Positions 46,122 to 55,879 of a DNA stretch of 64,000 nt are shown one piece after another. The translations under genes were made by a program, and so were the position numbers. How positions within the stretch are numbered: the stretch's first letter is position 1; each line of letters opens with the position of its first letter. The stretch is taken from NCBI GenBank assembly GCA_021018995.1, contig CM037591.1, positions 67,607,901 through 67,671,900 of the forward strand, given 5' to 3'. The stretch comes from Chloranthus sessilifolius. Lineage: Eukaryota > Streptophyta > Magnoliopsida > Chloranthales > Chloranthaceae. The notes below the pieces were generated by a model. The model was not told where the DNA came from. It saw only the letters and a list, made by a program, of their open reading frames with translations, and ran no database searches.

Positions 46122-47016
46122 TGTTGGATATTTTAAAATAAATTTTTTATTTTTTATTTTGTGGATAGATAGCCCCACATCGTGTAAACCCTTTTTTGGG
46201 TTTGAGTTATATGGTGCAACTTTGGCTCAAGGCTGGTAGCCTTCACCCAGGGGGCATCGAATTTTGAGGTTTTCACCGCCATGCACTTTGTCACTCGCGC
46301 ACACGTACACACGTCTAGCCTAGCTGGGCCGGGTCGGGATGGGCACGTGTACGTGGCGTGGAGTGGCGATGCAGTGCATTTAGTTATTAACTTTTTAGAC
46401 AAAAGTGTAACCACATTTTTAACTATCTGATTTATTACCGTTTAACCTTGTAACCATTCATTTCTGACCGTTGTGTACTTTCAGTTAGTTTTTTAAAAAA
46501 CCTTTTGTGACCGTTGTGCCTTTTCACGAAACGGTGCATTCGCACCTGTTGATTTCTATAAAAGGGACCCGAAACCATTGTTTTTAACATTGCATTTTTA
46601 CATTTCTTTGATCTTGTTTTACAGATTGTTTTAGAGTCTCCTGTGCTATTTGGTGTCCTGGTAGTGTGCACTACAAAAAATAAGACTATTAGTGGCGGCC
46701 AAAAACTGCCGCGATTAACAAAAAAACAATTAAGACTATTAGCGTAGAGGGTATGAGCAGCAGTTTTTTTGTTAATAGCGGCAGTTTTGGCTATCGCTAA
46801 TAGTTTTATTTTTTGTAGTGGTGATCCGATTCACCAAGTCTATCACAAGAATACACAGTCAGTTCGCTATATCCTAGAATCAATTTGCCGGTAACCTATT
46901 GGTGACCACTTAATTATAGTGGTAAGGGAAAATATTGGTTTAAAGATAATGATATTCAACGTGCCTCAAATCAGATCAATGTATTTCTTCATTCAATCCT
47001 TACCAACTTTCCAACA
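46122..47016 (+). repeat. 3' LTR of the copia element, with a MITE inside
   Basis: Begins TGTTGGATATTTTAAAAT after the polypurine tract and ends CTTTCCAACA, so the ends TGTTGGA/TCCAACA are inverted repeats as usual for copia. TATAAAAGGGACC at 46557 is the likely promoter. Length is about 0.9 kb including the 152-bp MITE. Confidence 0.75.
46669..46820. mobile_element. CACTA-type MITE, 152 bp, copy 1
   Basis: CACTACAAAAAATAAGAC and CTTATTTT-like ATTTTTTGTAGTG ends, GTG duplicated at both flanks (46666-46668, 46821-46823). The interior is a fold-back of GGCGGCCAAAAACTGCCGC and GCGGCAGTTTT words. The second copy at 54477 has the same length. Confidence 0.9.
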
Positions 47017-47679
47017 ATAATGGATCACGACCTCATCCCAACAAAAAAGAGTTTAAAACAGTCAATGCCCTTTGCATGAGCGACTAAAATGAATTTAGAG
47101 ATTTACATGGTTGTCATCAATTTTAAAGGGGCATTAACTGCTTTAAATCACATGGTAGACATGTTTTCTGGAAAGAGTCGATTACCCTTTTACCGACTCC
47201 ACATATAATATTCAAGGTGCAATTTATTGTAGCAGGAAAAAAAATCCAATCTACGTAAGATCAAATATGGTAATCGTCATCAATATCTACAAGGATTTGC
47301 TTCACCTTTCCTTCCATCAAGACCATCAAATCCATGTCCACCTATGGAAAAGCAATGGATTACAAAATGGAATTATCAAACAGTTAAAAACCTCAAAGAA
47401 ACCTCCCTTTTCTTGTCTTTTTGATGTAAGAGCACTTTGGAATCATTTCAATGGAAAAATGGAAAAGGCTTAATGGGAGCTCACTCCATCGTTGAGTAAT
47501 ACCTTCACTATTCCACTTTTTAGGCCTAGTTTTCTCCCTCTTTGGTGCCTAGATACAAACAAGGAAAGGTTGGTGTTAATAAATTTAAAGTGAGGGAGTA
47601 ATTTTTGAAGTGATGTAACTGTAACAAAAGGAGATGTGGCAGTAACACTTCTCTAATATTACCCATTAAATAAATATCA
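47017..47679. other. Unassigned spacer between copia LTR and LINE
   Basis: I see no gene or element signature. A plus-strand frame at 47267-47473 has no recognisable motif. Confidence 0.5.
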
Positions 47680-48985
47680 ATGGAAAGGAAAAATTACTGT
47701 CCAAGGCTGGTGAAGAAGTTCTCATAAAGTCTGTTGCTCAGGCTATCCCAAACTATGCTGAGCTGTTTCAAGCTTCCTATAGCTTTTATACAAGAGATCT
47801 CATCTATAATCAGTAAGTTTTGGTGGGGAAATCAAAAGAAGGAAAATGACATACATTGGGTGGCATGGTATAAGGTTTGTCAAGGCAAATATGAGTGGGG
47901 TCTTGGTTTCAGAAACTTGGTAGCTTTTATCTTAGCCTTACTAGCAAAGCAGGGATGGAGGCTAGTCACAAATTCTCAATGGGCTTATAATAAAAATGGG
48001 CATTTCAATGTTAAAAGTGCATATTATGCGGCGTTACAGTACTGCATCAACAAGGAACTGACAGCGATAGTACAGAAAATGTAGACCCAATTTGGAGGCT
48101 GATTTGGAAGTGCAAGGTACCACTTCGAGTATTCGCTTGCCAGGAAATCCTACTTAAACAGAAGATTGCAGCGAGTGATTCTACATGTGATATATGTCGA
48201 AGAGAAAATGAAACTATAATCCATGCTCTAAGGTAATGTGACTATGCATCGCAGATATGATTCGATCCTCAGCAAGTTTGAAGCTCCAACTCACGTCCGA
48301 AGAGTGGTATCTTTCAAAGACTGGGTGAACTGAACAAGAAGCAAACAGTTTCTTTATATTATCGTAAGGAAATAACAAGTGCAGTGGAGAACAGTACTTT
48401 TTTGATGCGTTATCTACAGGTGCATATGCTGAGAATTTCCACAATGAATTTGTTACGGCAACTCAGGTTCAAACAGACAGCGACATGCATGGAAAGGAGA
48501 TGTATGAGACGGACAAAGCCGGGGGAGGGTCATTTCAAGTGCAATGTTGATGGTGCTTGGAACAGAAATTTACAGAAATTCTCGAGGGGAAGTAGTGGCT
48601 GCAATGCCTAAAAGAATGTATAATATAACCAATGTTGAACACTGTGAAGCTGAAGCATTACTTTCAGGAATCAGATTTGAACTGGATGTAGGCATCAGAG
48701 CAGTGGTTTTTTAAGGAGACTCACATAGATTCTCAAGAAGACCTCTCGGTGATGGGAAGCATAATCGAAGATGCAAAGACAACTAAAGACCTTCAATTCC
48801 TATAGATGTGTGAAAATTGGCATAGATGCCAATAAGGTAGCAGACGCACTAGCTAAATATGGTTTGGAGTCTGACTCTTTAAATGTGTGGATGGAGGAAA
48901 TCCCCCATCAATTCTGCACTCTGGTAAATGATAATTTAGTTTCTTAATGAAACAGCACCTTATAAAGAAAAAAAAAAAGGTGTTT
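47680..48985 (+). mobile_element. L1-type plant LINE, 5'-truncated, with RNase H
   Basis: Wording of plant L1 ORF2 after the RT core: [45 protein letters not shown] and [20 protein letters not shown]. It jumps directly to [14 protein letters not shown], so roughly 150-200 residues of the usual protein are missing. The zinc-binding RT-associated domain follows (VFACQEILLKQK, CDICRRENETIIHAL), then RNase H (CNVDGAWN, EAEALLSGIRFEL, ANKVADALAKYGL) and an A-run at 48969-48979. Several stops and frameshifts are present. It is dead, and no target duplication was identified. Confidence 0.85.
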
Positions 48986-49065
48986 TCTTTTTTTAGCTCC
49001 CAATATAAGTTACCACTTTAATTATAATTGGGTACCTCTGTTTGTGCCTATGCTCTCTTAGCCGC

Positions 49066-49385
49066 CGACATCCCAAACTCCTTGAACACCATTGATTGCT
49101 TCAGATCAGATGGTGGAGATCATTTTTCTCCCTGATCTTCCACACAACAGATCTTGAGATCATGTTGCACCTATTAGGCAGTTTTGATTTCATGTGACAC
49201 AAATCTCCAAAAAATGCTTCTAAATTCACGTTTGAGCCAAGGGCCATTTTTTGGGAATCTTTGATGCATGGAATAAAAAATGATCATATGTTGTGTGGAA
49301 TATTATCTGGGTGAATCATGATCCCCATCATCTGATCCGAAGCAATCAATGATTTTGAAGGGATTGCACCCGTGGGCGCTTTCGG
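49066..49385. mobile_element. Fold-back (MITE-like) element, about 320 bp
   Basis: CATTGATTGCTTCAGATCAG and ATGGTGGAGATCA at 49091-49125 are mirrored by TGATCCCCATCATCTGATCC and GAAGCAATCAATG at 49317-49353. The arms extend outwards with mismatches to about 49066 and 49385, and TGTTGCA/GTTGTG words mirror further in. No coding and no clear duplication; superfamily unassigned. Confidence 0.7.
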
Positions 49386-49479
49386 AGATTGAGTGGGCCC
49401 TAAAAGGGGTATCAATGATTTCTATGTAGTCTTCAGTTCTTATAGTATTCTTCAGTCTTATTAAGCTTCCATATGTTTA

Positions 49480-51594
49480 GGCCTTGTTTGATAATATAGA
49501 AATGTAATTTCATTGTAGAAATGAAATTTAGTTTCCAATTATTATTCTTTGATAGCTATTTAAGGAGATGGAAATGAAATTAAGTTACCCCGCATGGAAA
49601 TTAAATTATCATACACCAAATCATTTTAGGAGGAAATCATTTCAAGCTTTTAAGTGGCTGAAATTGAGTTTCCCACAAACAAAATAATAATTTTTTATTA
49701 TGGCAAATATAAAGTTATAAAAAACCTAAAAGCAAAAAAATTTATTTTTAAACTATTAAAAAGAAACTTCAATTTCTATGACCATCATACCAGCACGATC
49801 ACTATGATCACCACATTATCTACATCATACTATTTTCAGTTAATATTTGACTTTGGTCAAACTTTGAATTTAATCAAACTTTAATTGAATTTATAAGCTA
49901 GACTAGCTATAAAGTTTTGACTTTTGATCAAACTTTAACTACTGAAACATGATAATAAGTTGTAAGTTAATAATATATTATCAAATATTTAGGGGTTAAA
50001 GGTTGATTTTAAGGTCAAACTATAATTAAAATTTTAATTTTTATTAAACTAACTCCAATAATTTGATGGCGAAAAAATGATACTGTCACATTGATGTATA
50101 ATTTGATACTAGATTCTCAATTGTATTAGTCAATAGTTTGACCTTTAGCCAAACTTTGACTTTTGATCAAACTTTGACTGTTGGTCAAACTTTGACTTTT
50201 ATACGAAATTTAGTTTAGTCAAACTCGAAAGTTGCTTATAGATAGAGTTACTACTACATAAATTTATACCGTATCAATGCAATTTTTCTTGGTCAAAGTT
50301 TGATTTTCTATAAAATGTTATAAATGTTTATTAGTAAAATATTATAATTAAAAATATCTATCATTATTTTAATTTATAACTTGAAAATACATTACCTCAT
50401 TTTTCTTAGTCAAAGTTTGACTTTTATTCAAATTTTGACTATAATCAAAATTTGAAAAGTGTATCTTAATAGTAGGTAGTGATTATTACTGTTGTTATTT
50501 GTATTTTGGTAATGTAAATTTTTATCGGTCAAAGTTTGATATTTGGTCAAACTTTGACTTTTTAACACAATTTGATTTTTTTGAACTTCTGTATCCCCAA
50601 TTAGATTTTTAATTTTTTAATTCATTACTTTGTAGTACATTACCAAATTTTATTTTACTTTTTTTTTACACTTGGTCAAAGTTTGACTTTTTTAAAAGTT
50701 GATATTGAGTTAAATTTTTTACTAGTGTAACCTAGCGATGGATACGAATACTGTTATATTAATTTGTAGGTTGGCGGTATATTGTCAAATTTTTTATTGA
50801 TCAAAGTTTGACCTTTTTAAAAAATTAAATTTTCTTTGAAGTTTAAAAATTAAATTTTGTTTCAATATGTTACCTTATAGTATATACTAGCATTTACTAT
50901 ATAACTTTATACTTTACTCTTAAAATTTTTTATTAATCAAAGTTTTACGTTTGATCAAAGTTTGACTTTTATTAAAAGTAGATATTTTATCAAATTTTGA
51001 CTAGTGTAACCTAATGATGTATATAAATACTGTTATATTAATTTGTAATTGGACTTTTGTAACTTGTTGATACATTATAAAATTTTCTCTTTGTCAAAGT
51101 TGAAATTTTAGTCAACGCTTGACTTTTATAAAAATTTAATTTCATTTCAAGGTATAAACTTACATTAGATACTAGCATTTACAACTTTGTTATTTATCTT
51201 TACATATTTTTTTATCAAAATTAAGTTAGGTCAAAGTTTAATTTTTTATTTGAGTTTGACTTTTCAAACTCTGATATATGTAACTTAGTACTAAATAGTG
51301 ATTACTATGGTATTAATTTACAATGTAATAGAATATCATTAAAAAAATTATTAGTTAATATTTGATTTTAATTATGATTTTAAAAATAAATGATCAAAAC
51401 TTAAAACTCATTTTCAAATTCATTTTTAAAGATACTAATCAAACAAGAGATATCAATTTCCAATGATATTCATTTCTCAAACACACTAATCAAACAGTGA
51501 AAATTTCAGTTCTAGAGGAAATCACATCCCAAGAAATCAACTAAGAAATTTATTTCATTTCCTCTTTGGAGTTTCATTGCTATCAAACATGGCC
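49480..51594. mobile_element. PIF/Harbinger-like non-autonomous element, 2.1 kb
   Basis: Ends GGCCTTGTTTGATA and TATCAAACATGGCC are inverted repeats flanked by TTA on both sides (49477-49479, 51595-51597). Subterminal zones mirror each other (GAAATGAAATT / AATTTATTTCATTTCC words). The interior is very AT-rich, has no transposase, and is dominated by a repeated GTCAAASTTTGAC motif. The end type and TTA target suggest PIF/Harbinger. Confidence 0.8.
49840..51290. repeat. Scattered GTCAAASTTTGAC palindromes (W-box core TTGAC) inside the element
   Basis: Words such as GGTCAAAGTTTGACTTTT and GATCAAACTTTGACT occur all along 1.4 kb. TTGAC or GTCAA appears roughly thirty times by eye. The palindromic form GTCAAA-G/C-TTTGAC contains two opposed W-box cores. 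Confidence 0.8.
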
Positions 51595-51597
51595 TTA

Positions 51598-51861
51598 TAC
51601 TCAATGTGATTGCGATCACAATAAACAACACATGACCCATGTCAAAGTCATTGTTTGAGCCCAACATGTGATAAGTAGGTAATGTGCCAGAATATCAACC
51701 ACCAGGTCCACCACGATACCTGATTCTTAATTTAAGAAATGAATCTAACTACAATGAATCCTCATCTAGCCGAATGTTGACGTGCAATCAGTACAATAAA
51801 ACAATGTTCCTAAGAACCCGCCTTGGCTGAAGGCGTTGAGCCCTTATGGTAACTTACATAA
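51598..51861. other. Short spacer, nothing recognised
   Basis: Ordinary AT-rich sequence between the Harbinger-like element and the solo LTR D; no feature supported. Confidence 0.5.
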
Positions 51862-52449
51862 TGTAAAGACCCGTATTTTGAACCCGAGTTAGACTGACCC
51901 TGTGTGTGCATTCGGCTCGGCAACCGACGTCACCATTTATTTTGAATTTTTATCTAGATGTGATTGTGCGGACAGATTTTAATTTAGAGCCCATTTGGAC
52001 CCTCGTGCGAAAGTTGTGCACCGACCTCGGTGTAGCCGCTCAACACCGGACTTGAGTTTTAAAATTAGAAGTGTATAATACATAAGATGTGTGTGTGTGT
52101 TTTACTTTGTGAGCAATCCTAATATAAGAAGGAATTGCATTCCCGTATTATACTAGGTTTTGTTAAGAGAGGATAGTTATCCAACCGTGTGAAACTCCTT
52201 CTTCTCTCTTCTTCAATCATCGTAGGAGATCGGTTTAGAAAACCTCCTTCTCTAGAACCCTCTTTGTTGAAAACACTTAAACCTTAGAAAGAACTTGAAT
52301 CAACCTTGGATTCGTAGTTGGCTATTGGGAGAGGTTGAGATCATTGGGGGCATGTTGGAGTTGTCTCTGTGAACTCGTGGGATCGATCGCGGCGCGAATC
52401 GTTGAGGAAACCCGTCGGTTTTTATCATCGCTCGAGCAAGGTATCACCG

Positions 52450-53060
52450 AACTCCGACATTGTCTTAGTATTTTAGTCATAACTTTTTATTCCAAACTCT
52501 GATTAAGACGATTCTTTTTGCGTTGGAAAGCTAATAGAAAAATCTACAACTTTCATGTTTTGACCAACTCATGAATCAATCGTCTTGATGGTTAAAACAA
52601 TATGAGAATGTTACGTCAAATCGCTCGAGTGAGCTATTATCATCGCTCGAGCGAGGTATCACCGAACTCCGACATTACCTTAGTATTTTAGTCATAACTT
52701 TTTATCCTGAACTCTGATTAAGACGATTCTTTTTGCGTTGGAAAGCTAATAGAAAACTCTACAACTTTCATGTTTTGCCCAACTCATGAATCAATCGTCT
52801 TGATGGTCAAAAAAATATGAAAATGTTACTTCAAATCGCTCGAGCGAGCTATTATCATCGCTCGAGCGAGGTATCACCGAACTCCGGCATTGTCTTAGTA
52901 TTTTAGTCATAACCTTTTATCTCGAACTCCAATTGAGACGATTCTTTTTGCGTTGGAAAGCTAATATAAAAATCTACACCTTTCATGTTTTGACCAATAC
53001 ATGAATCAATCGTCTTGATAGTCAAACAAATATGAGAATGTTACGTCAAATTCTAGGATT
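52450..53060. repeat. Three 214-bp tandem units with TCGCTCGAGCGA palindromes (LTR D)
   Basis: Units start near 52450, 52664 and 52879 with GAACTCCGACATT-type words. Each contains TAGTCATAACTTTTTAT, GCGTTGGAAAGCTAAT and (first two) TCGCTCGAGCGAG motifs at the junction. The palindrome has the same TCG....CGA frame as those of A/C and B, with a different core. Confidence 0.9.
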
Positions 53061-53923
53061 GGCGCAACTTGCCTGTTTTGACTTGTTTTTGAGGAAACAC
53101 TTAAATAGGTCTATATTATTAGTAATTAGAGTTTATCTTAATGCATGAACGTATATTGTGATATAGATTGAGGGCGAGAGGCCATCAATAGGACCTTGCT
53201 TGACTTCGCATAACTCCGAGTTTTAGGTAGGAGAATCTCATCTTTACAGTATTTTATTTTAACTCGCATGGATATTTTGAATTAAAATCTTTGAACTTGC
53301 ATATGCCATTAAAATCACATCTGTAAATTGAAATTGATATGAATGACTAAAAATCTAAATCTACCTGAATCTCAAACACGAATCGCTTAAGCTCAAGATC
53401 TCAAATCAAGAACACGAACTATGTATAAAGAGACTTCCATCGATTATATTAGTATCTGCATTTATTTTATGATTGACCTGAACGACCCCTCAAAAATTCC
53501 TGATCAATTTCCTGGCACAAGTTTCCCTCATTACATAGGGGCTTGTTGCATCCTGAAAAGGGTTCATGAACGACGATGGTAGGTAGGGGTTCCCATCGGC
53601 TATATTCCTGCTCTCGAGATATAGTTTACTCGGGAGGTATTTTAAGTTGAGGATTAAGTCATGAATTACTGAACTTTGCATATAGAAGTTAGAGAAACTA
53701 AGACACTGAAACACTGCATCTGTTCTTGAAACTGTTTTCACACATTTAGAAATAAATCTTACATATGATTTCCGCACCTAAATTCAGTTTATTATCTGCT
53801 TATATGTTTGACAAGCTATATTTCGATATTTGTTTTGAAACCATGTTAGTTAAAGTAAAATGCCGTAGATGTCTTTCTTCTACTGAGCTTTGTTGGTTAG
53901 CTCACTCCGACTATACGTCACAG

Positions 53924-54024
53924 GTTCAGGTATTGACGTGGCTATTCAGGGCTGTGAGACTGATCCTGACTACGTGCCTGAGGAAGAGCTTGAGGTTCCT
54001 CCTGAGGAGTTTTTCCCAGTATAG
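53924..54024 (+). other. Acidic short frame after GACTATACGTCACAG (LTR D)
   Basis: The frame starts at the third base after the AG and reads SGIDVAIQGCETDPDYV then PEEELEVPPEEFFPV and stops. Frame phase is the same as in LTR A and LTR E. This is the clearest copy of the acidic exon-like module. Confidence 0.55.
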
Positions 54025-54305
54025 AACTTACTGATTTTCTTATTTGTGGTGAGAGTTAGACTTGAATTTGTGGGCCCATTTTAGTTGGATACCATAGTTT
54101 TATATTTGACGTTGATTTCTGTTATGAGCCATGTTTCGATGATGGTCGGCCATCATCGGTGGTTCTTTACTTTTAATTGCTTCCGCATTTATTTTAGCTA
54201 TGGATATTTATTTTAGCCCTGTTTGTCCGGCTTATCGTTTATTCGATAGGTTGGCGAAACCGGCCTTTCCTATACCTGAGGGATTGGAAAAGTCGGGTCG
54301 TCACA

Positions 54306-54476
54306 CATAAAGTACGACACCTATAGAAATATAGTATTAACTTGTTAGGTTGTTCCTAGCTTGTACGAAATTTAAATTTTTCCATATCATTCAAAATAAG
54401 TTCTCTTACCAGATGGCATACATCAAAACTTACAGAAGTCTTTCTGCTCACATTGAGCATACATCACACTACAAAA
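54306..54476. other. Short spacer
   Basis: AT-rich flank between solo LTR D and the MITE; nothing recognised. Confidence 0.5.
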
Positions 54477-54628
54477 ATTAAGACTATTAGCGGCAGCCAT
54501 AAACTGTTGCTATTAACAAAAAAACTGCTGCTAATACACTTGCCGCTAATGGTCTTAATAGTTTTTTTTTAATAGTGGCAATTTTTAGCTGCAAAAAATT
54601 GTGGCTAATAGTCTTATTTTTTGTAGTG
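54477..54628. mobile_element. CACTA-type MITE, 152 bp, copy 2
   Basis: CACTACAAAAATTAAGAC and GTCTTATTTTTTGTAGTG ends with TCA duplicated on both sides (54474-54476, 54629-54631). Interior words AGCGGCAGCCATAAACTG and GTGGCTAATAG match copy 1 at 46669. Confidence 0.9.
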
Positions 54629-54673
54629 TCAAGACAAAAATTAGTAGTAGATAGAAATTCCTAATTATTATCT

Positions 54674-55009
54674 CTACTGATTCGAGCTAATGATCTCAGC
54701 TTGTAGTCTTTCTATATCCGTCGTCAGATAACGAAGACTTTTCTCAACATTTTTCAGACTCTTTAGGTCATAGGCATAGTTGTTCTTTATGCATTTTAGT
54801 TCTTCAAGGAGTTGAGTCCTCCTAAGTTTGTCATTTCGAAGTACACTCAATAGTTCTTGAGTAGAGGTCCACATCTGGCGGTCTTCAAGTAAATTTCGGT
54901 TCATAATTTTCTTAGAGTGATAAAGGGAATCGCACAAAAAGGTGAAGTGTCCTATCGCGATTTTTCCATAAATGTCCATCCTATACATGTGTTTATTCAT
55001 TGAGTTCAT
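54674..55009 (-). CDS. Unrecognised 111-residue coiled-coil ORF
   Basis: A minus-strand frame of 111 codons starts at an ATG (55009), with further methionines close by, and ends at a stop at 54674. The carboxyl two-thirds is heptad-rich and charged (LLSVLRNDKLRRTQLLEEL, LKSLKNVEKSLRYLTTDIER, LQAEIISSNQ), typical of a coiled coil; no membrane segment or signal. It lies between a MITE and the LTR of E and belongs to neither by position. It could be an exon of a lost host gene, part of an older element, or chance. I do not recognise the family. Confidence 0.35.
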   Translation of the reverse strand: MNSMNKHMYRMDIYGKIAIGHFTFLCDSLYHSKKIMNRNLLEDRQMWTSTQELLSVLRNDKLRRTQLLEELKCIKNNYAYDLKSLKNVEKSLRYLTTDIERLQAEIISSNQ

Positions 55010-55379
55010 CTAAAACAGATTAAGTTTTCTAGTCAAAATACAAATAGAAGAAAGTATGCAAATTTTCAAATGACCAAATTTGTAATGAACTGAAATTTCC
55101 CAGCTAGAAGGTGTGGAAATATCGGATCGTTAGATCAAAGTCCATGAGTCTGTGTATAGAAATTCTTGTTGGTAGAACATCAAAATGCCTCAAAATACTT
55201 CTTAACTAAAACAATAAACCATAACGTTCATGAATGAAAACTCTAATCCAAGAGTACCACCGGTGACAGTCGTACATCACACAAGCAGTGGTATCTATAT
55301 CAATGTACGTGGAAAGAAATAGACAATTATTCAAGGAATTTCTTTTAAATTATACCAAGTTCAAATCTCATAAATTTTT

Positions 55380-55474
55380 CTAAGGATAATAATCTTCCGT
55401 TGGAAGACCTTCCTCGTCTTCCAGCACAAAATCAGGATCTTCTTCAAGTTCGGGGTCCTTTCCAACGTCGGTAC
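55380..55474 (-). other. Acidic short frame in LTR E
   Basis: After the acceptor-like ATAG the minus-strand frame reads TDVGKDPELEEDPDFVLEDE then EGLPTEDYYP and stops, in the same phase as A and D. The shared pattern is DPDxVxEDE-LPxEDxxP-stop. Confidence 0.5.
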
Positions 55475-55879
55475 CTATGACACATAGTGTCGGAGTGAGC
55501 TAAAAGTTCACATCTTCAGTTCGGGAATCTCAAATACCAGTCATACCTTATCTTTTCAATACATAGATATTCAATGATCATTTAGTGTCAATAACTAAGA
55601 TGCCAAATTATAAGGAGTCAAAGTGTCATTTGAGTTTGAATTGTCTAATCTACAGTGGAGTCTTAAGATCAATTTCAAAAGTTCTAACAATAACATTTCA
55701 TATCGGTATCTTTCATTATATTTTCATTTCAAATGCTACTTCATAATTTCATGCATGACTGAAAGATATAACTTAATAAATCTCTAACATGATATAGCGC
55801 TAGAGCCGATATCAATGCCGATAAGTATCTTAACCATCGTCGTTCAATGAATAATTTTTCAGAGTGCCCAAGCTCTTGT

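Larger units (their letters stand above)
11150..47016 (+). mobile_element. Ty1/copia element, 5'-truncated, split in three by nested insertions
   Basis: Three stretches carry collinear copia text: 11150-11694 (end of integrase, start of RT region), 30865-32133 (RT and RNase H) and 45141-47016 (end of RNase H, 3' region, 3' LTR). Gypsy B interrupts between the first two, with near-matching flanks TTAGT/TTAAT. Gypsy C interrupts between the last two, with a shared TAGC. The 5' LTR, gag and protease are absent. It is the oldest recognisable layer here, and the coding pieces have several breaks. Confidence 0.85.
51862..54305 (+). repeat. Solo LTR of gypsy family D
   Basis: TGTAAAGACCCG...GGGTCGTCACA, 2444 bases, is flanked by the perfect 5-bp duplication CATAA (51857-51861, 54306-54310) with no internal region. 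It is therefore a solo LTR left by recombination between two LTRs. Module order agrees with A, B and C: leader, donor-like CAAGGTATCACC near 52440, palindromes TCGCTCGAGCGA in a 214-bp repeat, GACTATACGTCACAG ending 53923, acidic frame, CGATGATGGTCGGCCATCATCG hairpin near 54132 (22 bases in all, nearly perfect), terminal part. Confidence 0.95.

Noticed and set aside
46118-46130. 46094 as the start of the copia LTR
   Set aside because: TGTTGGA occurs at both 46094 and 46122, but only the second directly follows the ATTGTGGGGGA polypurine tract.
46901-46960. tRNA or small RNA gene near the copia LTR end
   Set aside because: No cloverleaf or box A/B pattern could be made out here or elsewhere in the window.
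53490-54034. Frames of 95 and 89 residues in solo LTR D
   Set aside because: No motif; the plus-strand frame overlaps the acidic module in a different phase that is not conserved in other LTRs.
54306-55080. The 111-residue ORF as part of the LTR of E
   Set aside because: It lies outside the TGTAATGAAC border at 55081, which I take as the LTR end.
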